Part shown: one piece after another, positions 1-7,061 of the stretch | Layout of the letters: each line of letters opens with the position of its first letter | Numbering within the stretch: position 1 is the stretch's first letter | NCBI GenBank assembly: GCA_902522225.1 | Contig: CABYUS010000005.1 | Span: forward strand, 1 to 52,040 | DNA from: an uncultured Pelagibacteraceae bacterium | GTDB taxonomy: Bacteria; Pseudomonadota; Alphaproteobacteria; Pelagibacterales; Pelagibacteraceae | Length of the DNA: 52,040 nucleotides | Direction: 5' to 3' | The notes under the pieces: generated by a model | What the model was told of the DNA's origin: nothing | Database searches by the model: none | Seen by the model: the letters and a program-made list of their open reading frames with translations, nothing else | Program-made: the position numbers and the translations under genes

Positions 1-1689
1 GATAAAATAGCTCTAATTTATGATAGCCCTATTACAGGCAACAAGAAAAAATACTCATACAACGAATTAAGACAAAAAGTATCTAAATTTGCTGGAGCTT
101 TGTCAAAACAAGGAGTGATAAAAGGAGATAGAGTAATCATTTATATGCCTATGATACCTGAAGCAGTTATTGCTATGTTAGCATGTGGTAGAATTGGAGC
201 AATTCACTCCGTGGTATTTGGGGGTTTTGCCTCAAATGAACTTGCTAGTAGAATTGATGATAGCAAAGCTAAAGTTTTGGTTACTGCCTCATGCGGATTT
301 GAACCTGGAAGAACAGTTGAGTACAAACCATTAGTAGATGAAGCTATTAAAATGGCATCTCATAAAATTGAAAAGATGATACTTTTTCAAAGATCTGGTC
401 ATGAAGTCAAATTATCCGCTCCCAAAGAGATAAGTTGGGACGAATCTTTATCAAACGCTAAAGAGGTTGACTGTGTCGAGATGAAATCTAATGAATTTGC
501 CTACATACTTTATACATCGGGTACAACAGGTATACCGAAAGGGATAGTAAGAGATATTGGTGGTCATATAGTGGCTTTGAAGTGGACTATGAAAAATATT
601 TACAATATTGATACTGGCGATATATGGTGGTCAGCAAGTGATATTGGATGGATTGTCGGTCACTCTTACATAGTTTATGCACCTCTATTTAAAGGATGCA
701 CCACAGTTCTATTTGAAGGTAAACCAGTGGGTACTCCAGATGCTGGTGCTTTTTGGAAAATAATATCAGATTATAAAGTTAAATCTCTTTTTACTGCACC
801 AACTGCTTTTAGAGCTATCAAGAAAGAAGATCCTGATGGAAAATTTTTTAGTAAGTATGATTTAAGTTCATTTGAGTCTTTGTTTTTAGCTGGCGAGCGA
901 GCAGATCCTGATACAATTAAATGGGCAGAGAATTTACTAAATGTTCCTGTAATTGATCACTGGTGGCAGACAGAAACAAGTTGGGCGATTAGTTCCAATT
1001 GTACTGGAATTGAAATGATGAAAACAAAATATGGTTCTGCCTGCAAAGCAGTGCCAGGTTATGATGTTAAAATTATAAAATCAGATAACTCAATTGCAAA
1101 ACCAAATGAAATGGGAGATATTGTTGTCAAACTTCCACTGCCTCCTGGGACATTTCCAACACTTTGGAATGCTGATGAAAGATATAAAGAAAATTACATG
1201 AGCAACTATGAAGGATATTATCAAACTTATGATGCGGGTCATATAGATGAAGATGGATATATTTGGATTATGTCTAGAACTGATGACATTATTAACGTTG
1301 CAGGACATAGATTATCCACCGGTGCAATTGAAGAGGTATTATCTGAACATCAATCTGTTGCTGAATGTGCAGTACTAGGTATAGCCGACAAACTTAAAGG
1401 ACAATTACCAATAGGATTAGTTGTTTTAAAATCAGGTGTAGATAAAGACAACGAAACTGTTTCTAAAGAGTGTATTCAAATGGTCAGAGATAAAATAGGG
1501 CCTGTAGCTGCATTTAAAATAGTAATTGTAATTAAACGTTTACCAAAAACAAGATCGGGTAAAATTTTAAGGGGAACCATAAGAAAAATTGCAGACAAAG
1601 AAGAATATAAAATACCAGCTACGATCGATGATCCAAAAATTTTAGATGAGATAAAAGACGATTTAATTCAAAATAATATCTTAAAATAA
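1..1689 (+). CDS. prpE: Propionyl-CoA synthetase-type acyl-CoA ligase (5' end missing)
   Basis: ATP-dependent ligase activating propionate (or acetate) to its CoA thioester through an acyl-adenylate, in the cytosol. The frame is open from base 1, so the N-terminus lies outside the window. The P-loop-like motif TSGTTGIPKG is encoded at 514-543, a GERADPDT-like adenylation segment near 890-915, and the C-terminal catalytic Lys of RSGKILRG at 1561-1563. The GKPVGTPDAGAFW segment after the WWSASDIGW block fits PrpE better than plain acetyl-CoA synthetase as I know these families; substrate choice is inferred. It ends 2 nt before the convergent permease gene, leaving no room for a separate terminator. 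Confidence 0.88.
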   Translation, partial: DKIALIYDSPITGNKKKYSYNELRQKVSKFAGALSKQGVIKGDRVIIYMPMIPEAVIAMLACGRIGAIHSVVFGGFASNELASRIDDSKAKVLVTASCGFEPGRTVEYKPLVDEAIKMASHKIEKMILFQRSGHEVKLSAPKEISWDESLSNAKEVDCVEMKSNEFAYILYTSGTTGIPKGIVRDIGGHIVALKWTMKNIYNIDTGDIWWSASDIGWIVGHSYIVYAPLFKGCTTVLFEGKPVGTPDAGAFWKIISDYKVKSLFTAPTAFRAIKKEDPDGKFFSKYDLSSFESLFLAGERADPDTIKWAENLLNVPVIDHWWQTETSWAISSNCTGIEMMKTKYGSACKAVPGYDVKIIKSDNSIAKPNEMGDIVVKLPLPPGTFPTLWNADERYKENYMSNYEGYYQTYDAGHIDEDGYIWIMSRTDDIINVAGHRLSTGAIEEVLSEHQSVAECAVLGIADKLKGQLPIGLVVLKSGVDKDNETVSKECIQMVRDKIGPVAAFKIVIVIKRLPKTRSGKILRGTIRKIADKEEYKIPATIDDPKILDEIKDDLIQNNILK

Positions 1690-1691
1690 CT

Positions 1692-2588
1692 TTAGGATTT
1701 AACTTCAGTTTTTGATGGTAATACTACAGCCAATATTCCCCCAATAATAATCATGGTACTTCCTAGTATTTCACGCCAACCAAATGGTTCGTCAGTAAGT
1801 AGACTTGAGCTAATTACACCAACTAAAATTTCACTCAAGAATAAAATTGAGCACAATCCTGCGCCAAGTTGAGTTGGGGCCCAAAGAATAACTATTCCAG
1901 TTGGAATAAAATAAAATACCGATAAAAGAATTAAAAAAACTGACATAGATACAAAAGCTTGAAGTTCAGGTACAGCTCCTAGATAATCTGACAAAAAGAA
2001 GCCTGCCACTATATTAAATAACGCTCCATAGAAAAAAAAAGAAAATATTATTGGAAAAACACCATCTATCTTAACACTCTCTAATCTAATCATTCCTCCC
2101 GCAAACATAACTCCACCAATTAAAGCCAAAAAGTCTCCAGCATTTTGTGGTAAAGGAAGAAATGTAGTTTGACTGAAAACAACCCACAATCCACCAAGAG
2201 CTAAACTTAAAGTCAAAACTCTTTGCCAACCATGCTTTTTTTTTAAAAATATTATTTCAAAAATTGTTGTCCAAATAGGCGTCATATAAAATAATATTAA
2301 CGCCTTGATTACATCAGTTAAAAGAAAACTTAATGCATAACATATAAAGCCTCCACCCATTAACAAGCCAACTACTGGAAGTTCAAATCCAGTTCCTCTT
2401 CCTTTAATAAGTCGCCAAATAGCAATTGGAGATAATAATAAAAATCCAATAACCATTTGTGAGATTGTTCCCCATCCACCTGTCAGACCTCCATCTTCTA
2501 GAATTCTTTGTGGTAACCAATATATTCCCCAGGCGCCTGCAGAAATAGCTAATGCTATAGAAATTCTATAATGATGCGGATGTCTCAT
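1692..2588 (-). CDS. EamA/DMT-family membrane transporter
   Basis: Inner-membrane permease of the drug/metabolite transporter superfamily. The 298 residues form about ten hydrophobic segments as two EamA-like halves, the usual size and layout for the family. Substrate cannot be told from sequence; family members export amino acids, nucleobases or other small metabolites. It lies 1 nt downstream of the dihydroorotase-family gene on the same strand, so the two are probably co-transcribed. A link to pyrimidine intermediates is only a guess from position. It converges on prpE with a 2-nt gap. Confidence 0.82.
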   Translation of the reverse strand: MRHPHHYRISIALAISAGAWGIYWLPQRILEDGGLTGGWGTISQMVIGFLLLSPIAIWRLIKGRGTGFELPVVGLLMGGGFICYALSFLLTDVIKALILFYMTPIWTTIFEIIFLKKKHGWQRVLTLSLALGGLWVVFSQTTFLPLPQNAGDFLALIGGVMFAGGMIRLESVKIDGVFPIIFSFFFYGALFNIVAGFFLSDYLGAVPELQAFVSMSVFLILLSVFYFIPTGIVILWAPTQLGAGLCSILFLSEILVGVISSSLLTDEPFGWREILGSTMIIIGGILAVVLPSKTEVKS

Positions 2589-2589
2589 A

Positions 2590-3903
2590 TTATTGATCGC
2601 TAAATTTTAAAGGTTTGCCTGTTGGATCTCCAATTATTTTTCCATCCTTCATTTTAATTTCTCCATTGATAATTGTTGCAACTGGTGTTCCTTTTAATTT
2701 ATTTCCATTAAATGGTGACCATCCACATTTACTCTCTATATTTTCATTTTTTATTTCAATAGTTTTGTCAAGATTTACAAGGGTAAAATCAGCATCATAA
2801 TCTTTTTTAATATACCCTTTATTTTTTATTCCAAATATTTTAACCGGATTTTCGCAAAGTAACTTTACTAATTGACCTAACTTTAATTTACCATCATTAA
2901 CATGATTTAACATGACAGGTAATAAAGTTTGAACTCCTGGCATACCTGATGGTGAATTAGGATATTCTTTATCTTTGTTTTCTTTTAAATGAGGAGCATG
3001 ATCAGATCCTATGGTATCGTTGTAATCGTTTCTTACAGCATACCATAATCTATCATAATGAGATTTATCTCTTATTGGAGGATTCATTTGAGCATAAGTT
3101 CCTAACTTATTGTAACAATCTGGAGCATAAATTGTTAAATGCTGCGGAGTTATTTCAAATGTAATATTTCCTTTATGTTGTGATAAAAAATCAATTTCTT
3201 GTTTTGTAGTAACGTGAAGAATATGTGCTTTTTTATTGTATCGTTCTGCAATTTTAACTATTCTTCTTGTTGAAGACATTGCACATTCTTCACTTCTCCA
3301 AATAGGATGTGAATGAACATCACCTTTTTTAATTAATTTTTTATTAATATTTAAAATAGCTTCATCTTCTGAGTGAACTGCAACAACTTTTGAACTATTT
3401 TGAAATACTACTTCAATATCCTTTTCTTCAGCAACTAAAAGATTACCAGTTGAAGAACCTGCGAAAAGTTTAATTCCACAACATCCCTCTAAGTTTTTTA
3501 AATCCGCTAAATCATTTGCGTTGTTGGCTGTAGCACCAAAATAAAAAGCATAGTTGGAATACATTCTATTTTTTGCAAGGTCTAATTTTTTTTGAAATTC
3601 TACCTTGTTTGCAGTTGGAGGATTTGTATTTGGCATTTCAAAAAGGGCTGTAATACCTCCTACAATAGCAGCTCTACTTCCAGAATGAAGGTCTTCCGTA
3701 TCAGTCGAGCCTGGCTCTCTAAAGTGGACTTGAGTATCTATGCATCCGGGTAAAACAATTAGATCTTTGGCGTCAAATATTTCTTTTGCTTCAGAAGCAA
3801 TTTCACCAATACTATGAATTTTTCCATCTTTAATAGAAATATCGTATTTTTCTAACGAACCATTTATAAAACATGTTCCATTTTTAATTATTAGATCTAA
3901 CAT
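2590..3903 (-). CDS. pyrC: Dihydroorotase-family amidohydrolase
   Basis: Class I dihydroorotase-type TIM-barrel amidohydrolase, expected to interconvert carbamoyl-aspartate and dihydroorotate in pyrimidine synthesis. The 437 residues are a normal length. Visible active-site elements are HFREPG at 60-65, the carboxylatable Lys145 (GIKLF), His177 (VAVHSED), His230 (ILHVTT) and Asp301 (SDHAPH). Odd: the first metal His of the usual HxH is Gln58 (QVH), so one zinc ligand is absent. I recall alphaproteobacterial relatives with the same QVHFREPG, so this is probably a lineage trait. Activity as dihydroorotase, rather than a related hydrolase, is likely but not certain. Divergent from ygfZ across 43 nt. 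Confidence 0.85.
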   Translation of the reverse strand: MLDLIIKNGTCFINGSLEKYDISIKDGKIHSIGEIASEAKEIFDAKDLIVLPGCIDTQVHFREPGSTDTEDLHSGSRAAIVGGITALFEMPNTNPPTANKVEFQKKLDLAKNRMYSNYAFYFGATANNANDLADLKNLEGCCGIKLFAGSSTGNLLVAEEKDIEVVFQNSSKVVAVHSEDEAILNINKKLIKKGDVHSHPIWRSEECAMSSTRRIVKIAERYNKKAHILHVTTKQEIDFLSQHKGNITFEITPQHLTIYAPDCYNKLGTYAQMNPPIRDKSHYDRLWYAVRNDYNDTIGSDHAPHLKENKDKEYPNSPSGMPGVQTLLPVMLNHVNDGKLKLGQLVKLLCENPVKIFGIKNKGYIKKDYDADFTLVNLDKTIEIKNENIESKCGWSPFNGNKLKGTPVATIINGEIKMKDGKIIGDPTGKPLKFSDQ

Positions 3904-3946
3904 TTATAATAAAAGTAATTATATTATAATCAATGTCCAATCAATT

Positions 3947-4834
3947 ATGAATTTAGATAACTTATACATACTGGAAGATAGAGGTATTCTTTATATAAAT
4001 GGGAATGACGTTACTGAGTTTTTACAAAATCTTATATCAAATGATATTAATAAAGTTACAGTCGAAAATACTTGTTTTGCCTCCTTGTTAACACCTCAAG
4101 GTAAATATTTATATGATTTTATAATTATAAAACATAAGTCAGGTTTTTTGATAGATTGTGAAAAAAGCCAAATTGATAAGCTATATAATACTTTAAATAC
4201 CTACAAACTAAGATCGAATATAGAAATTATAAACCTATCTAATGAATTTACAGTAGCTGCAATTAGCCAAGAAAAATTTATGACTTTCGAAAAAGCGCAA
4301 AACCTTCATGGGAATACAATAAATTATAATGAAGATTGTATATTCCTTGATCCAAGAAATGTAAAACTAGGAGGTAGAATTATAATGAATTTAGAAAAAT
4401 TAGAAATGTCAATTAAAAAACTTAATTTAAAAAAATCTAGTCCTGAAGAATATTACAGGCACAGCTATGAGATGGGAATTCCACAAATTAACATGAGCAA
4501 TCTTAATAACAAAATTTTTGGAATAGAGTGTAATTTTCAGGAACTTAATGGTATAGACTTTAAAAAAGGTTGCTATGTTGGTCAAGAAAATACTGCTAGG
4601 ATAAAACTTAAAAATAAATTATCCAAAAGACTTTTGCCATTGAAATTAGTTGAAGGAAAAATATCAATTGATAACAAAATTAGAAATAAAGGGATTGAAA
4701 TTGGAAAAGTTATAATAGATAATAAGTTTCCATTTGGAATAATTAAAATAGGAAATGAGAATCTAGATTATAATAAAATCTATGAAACTGAAGAAGGTAA
4801 GATAAAAATTTCGATGCCTGATTGGATAAATTAA
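3947..4834 (+). CDS. ygfZ: YgfZ/GcvT-like folate-binding protein (Fe-S cluster maintenance)
   Basis: Tetrahydrofolate-binding protein related to the glycine-cleavage T protein. In E. coli YgfZ supports repair or assembly of certain Fe-S enzymes and tRNA thiomodification. The signature KGCYVGQE is at residues 207-214 with the key Cys209. The length of 295 aa is close to the usual size. The N-terminus (ILEDRGILYINGNDVTEFLQ) matches the start of GcvT-like domains, supporting the ATG at 3947. It is divergent from pyrC, and a TATAAT at 3925-3930 would place transcription start only about 10 nt before the ATG. Its stop abuts the protease remnant with no gap. Confidence 0.88.
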   Translation: MNLDNLYILEDRGILYINGNDVTEFLQNLISNDINKVTVENTCFASLLTPQGKYLYDFIIIKHKSGFLIDCEKSQIDKLYNTLNTYKLRSNIEIINLSNEFTVAAISQEKFMTFEKAQNLHGNTINYNEDCIFLDPRNVKLGGRIIMNLEKLEMSIKKLNLKKSSPEEYYRHSYEMGIPQINMSNLNNKIFGIECNFQELNGIDFKKGCYVGQENTARIKLKNKLSKRLLPLKLVEGKISIDNKIRNKGIEIGKVIIDNKFPFGIIKIGNENLDYNKIYETEEGKIKISMPDWIN

Positions 4835-5098
4835 TTATTCACAATCAAAACGAGGAAATGAATTAAAAATTTTAAATATTCCATCTGACCACTGATTGCA
4901 AACCTTGGCATAGTCATCATCAGTTAGGTTTAAGCATTTTAAAGCAGCAAGTTTATTTTCGTCTTTTTTATAAACTGCAAAATCAATTGGTGGTCCTACT
5001 GTTAAATCACTTTTTAAAGTAGAGTCCATAGATATTAGGGCACATCTAGAGGCGTCACCTACAGATACATTGGGATTAATAACTCTATCAAGTATTGG
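4835..5098 (-). pseudogene. 3' remnant of a proteasome-type protease gene
   Basis: About 87 codons match the C-terminal part of bacterial proteasome-type proteases (COG3484-like, normally about 240 aa): PILDRVINPNVSVGDASRCA, then MDSTLKSDLTVGPPIDFAVY, and a QWSDGI tail. The catalytic N-terminal two-thirds is missing. The homologous stretch begins at the Pro codon CCA that is also the encoded CCA end of tRNA-Leu. Upstream in frame the reading simply runs into the tRNA, so the apparent longer ORF (MRVRVSL...) is not real. No start codon lies near the homology boundary. The frame has no internal stop, suggesting either recent truncation or constraint. Identification is from memory of family motifs. 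Confidence 0.72.
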
Positions 5099-5182
5099 TG
5101 CGGCCAGAGAGACTCGAACTCTCATGGGGAAACCCCCACTTGGCCCTCAACCAAGCCTGTCTACCAGTTTCAGCATGGCCGC
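5096..5182 (-). tRNA. tRNA-Leu(GAG)
   Basis: Class II tRNA read on the minus strand. Acceptor GCGGCCA (5182-5176) pairs with TGGCCGC (5106-5100), with discriminator A at 5099 and encoded CCA at 5098-5096. Anticodon stem CTTGG/CCAAG encloses loop TTGAGGG, with anticodon GAG at 5148-5146. A long variable arm (TGGGG...CCCCA) and T arm GAGAG-TTCGAGT-CTCTC follow. It decodes CUC/CUU leucine codons. Its 3' CCA forms the first codon of the protease remnant. Confidence 0.96.
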
Positions 5183-5238
5183 TTCAGTGCGTCAGATTAA
5201 TTGAATGACAATTTACTTTCAAGTTGATAGATTTAATT

Positions 5239-6228
5239 ATGGAATTTACATCTGAAATAAGAAAAGCAACGGACCCTATTTATAGAAAGATTTCTAAGGC
5301 AATGCCTGAAATAGAATGGTCTACTCATGCTCCATATATTTATGAAATTAATAAGCTGAAAAAAGAAAAGAACGCAGTAATTCTTGCTCATAATTATCAA
5401 ACTCCAGAAATTTATCACGGAATTTCTGATTTTTCTGCAGACTCTTTAGCATTAGCAGTCGAAGCAGCAAAAACTAAAGCAGATATAATCGTTATGTGTG
5501 GCGTTCATTTTATGGCTGAAACAGCAAAACTAATGAGTCCTAAAAAAAAAGTTCTATTACCTGACATGAGTGCAGGATGTTCATTATCATCGTCAATAAC
5601 AGGTGATGATGTAAGAAATTTAAAAAAAAAATATCCAGGTGTTCCTGTGGTGTCGTATGTAAATACATCTGCAGATGTAAAAGCTGAAACAGATGTTTGT
5701 TGTACTTCAGCTAACGCAGTAAAAATAGTAAATTCACTCGGAGTTAAAAAAGTAATATTTCTACCAGATGATTTTTTAGCTAAGTATGTCGCCTCTCAAA
5801 CTGATGTTGAGATTATTTCCTGGAAAGGAACGTGTGAGGTTCACGAGCAATTTAATGATGAAGAAATTAATGAAATTAGAAAAAATAATCCTGGAATCAA
5901 GATTATAGCCCATCCTGAATGTCCTCCTGATGTTATAAAAGCAAGTGATTTTGCAGGATCAACAAGTGGAATGATAAAATATGTAAAAGATAATCAACCA
6001 GAAAAAGTAATGATGGTTACAGAATGCTCTATGAGTGATAATGTTCAAATTGATAATCCAAACGTTGAATTTATTAGACCATGTAATTTATGCCCACACA
6101 TGAAAAAAATAACATTGCCAAAAATACTAGATTGTCTAAGAAACGAAACCAATGAGTTAGTAATGGATCAAGAAACGATTGCAAAAGCAAGAAAATCTGT
6201 GGAAAGAATGACAGAAATTGGCAGATAA
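5239..6228 (+). CDS. nadA: Quinolinate synthase A
   Basis: Condenses iminoaspartate with dihydroxyacetone phosphate to quinolinate, the first committed product of de novo NAD synthesis; oxygen-sensitive [4Fe-4S] cytosolic enzyme. Numbered from the ATG at 5239, candidate cluster ligands are Cys114 (MSAGCS), Cys228 (HPECPP) and Cys285 (LCPHM). AHNYQTPE near 50-57 and the SYVNTSA segment are family hallmarks. A TTG at 5224 would add five residues; I prefer the ATG. nadC follows 5 nt later, forming a nadA-nadC pair. No nadB is in the window, so the iminoaspartate source is elsewhere. Confidence 0.95.
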   Translation: MEFTSEIRKATDPIYRKISKAMPEIEWSTHAPYIYEINKLKKEKNAVILAHNYQTPEIYHGISDFSADSLALAVEAAKTKADIIVMCGVHFMAETAKLMSPKKKVLLPDMSAGCSLSSSITGDDVRNLKKKYPGVPVVSYVNTSADVKAETDVCCTSANAVKIVNSLGVKKVIFLPDDFLAKYVASQTDVEIISWKGTCEVHEQFNDEEINEIRKNNPGIKIIAHPECPPDVIKASDFAGSTSGMIKYVKDNQPEKVMMVTECSMSDNVQIDNPNVEFIRPCNLCPHMKKITLPKILDCLRNETNELVMDQETIAKARKSVERMTEIGR

Positions 6229-6233
6229 AATCT

Positions 6234-7061
6234 GTGTTAAAATTAAATAAAAATTTTGTAAGAAATATCTGTAAAAAAGCTCTAAATGAAGACCTCTATC
6301 CTAGTGGGGATATAACTTCTGCATTGATAGATAGAAAAATAAAAAAAAAGATTAAACTAATTTCAAATCAAAATGGAATTATTGCTGGATTAAATTTTGC
6401 AAAAGAAACTTTTAGTTTAATTGATAAACAAATTAAATTTAGTACTAAAAAAAAAGAAGGATCGATAGTTAAAAAAAATGAAGTCATCGCAACTATTGAA
6501 GGTAGAGTACAAAATATTCTTATAGGAGAAAGGGTTGCACTTAATTTTGTAAGCCATATCTCAGGTATTGCAACTAAAACTAACCTTTTTGTAAATAAGG
6601 TGGGAAAGAAAACTAAAATTTGCTGTACTAGAAAAACAATACCAACATTAAGATACGTTCAAAAATATGCAGTAAAAGTTGGAGGAGGATTAAATCATAG
6701 GTTTAATTTGAGTGATGAGTTTTTAATTAAAGATAACCATGTTGCTATATGTGATATTAAATCTTTAATTTTAAAAGCCATAAAGAATAAAAAAGGCAGA
6801 AAAATAACTGTCGAAGTTGATAATTTGAATCAACTTAAACAAATAATTGGCCTAAAATTTAATACTGTTCTTCTGGATAATATGAGTACAGCTACTCTTA
6901 AAAAAGCTGTTAAATTAGCAAAAAGATATTATAAAACTGAAGCCTCTGGAAATATTAACTTAAAAACCGTTAAAAAAGTTGCACAAACTGGAGTAAATAG
7001 AATTTCTATAGGAAGTTTGACCCATAGCTCCTCAGCATTAGACTTGAAACTGGAGATATAA
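6234..7061 (+). CDS. nadC: Nicotinate-nucleotide pyrophosphorylase (quinolinate phosphoribosyltransferase)
   Basis: Converts quinolinate and PRPP to nicotinate mononucleotide, CO2 and PPi, the step after NadA. The 275 residues show family blocks CTRKTIPTLR, KYAVKVGGGLNHR, LIKDNH, VEVDNL and LLDNMS, with the C-terminal RISIGSLTHS phosphate-binding loop. The start is a GTG at 6234, just after the nadA stop; an alternative first start is not obvious, and NKNFVRNICKKALNED matches the usual N-terminus. It ends exactly where the convergent ppdK ends, with no intergenic base. Confidence 0.95.
   Translation: MLKLNKNFVRNICKKALNEDLYPSGDITSALIDRKIKKKIKLISNQNGIIAGLNFAKETFSLIDKQIKFSTKKKEGSIVKKNEVIATIEGRVQNILIGERVALNFVSHISGIATKTNLFVNKVGKKTKICCTRKTIPTLRYVQKYAVKVGGGLNHRFNLSDEFLIKDNHVAICDIKSLILKAIKNKKGRKITVEVDNLNQLKQIIGLKFNTVLLDNMSTATLKKAVKLAKRYYKTEASGNINLKTVKKVAQTGVNRISIGSLTHSSSALDLKLEI

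Noticed and set aside
5099-5125. Apparent start (MRVRVSLAAP) of a 96-residue protein
   Set aside because: These codons are the T arm and acceptor of tRNA-Leu; only the part from the CCA codon onward resembles a protein family.
5224-5238. TTG start for nadA
   Set aside because: The ATG five codons later is a better start and no Shine-Dalgarno favours the TTG; not excluded.
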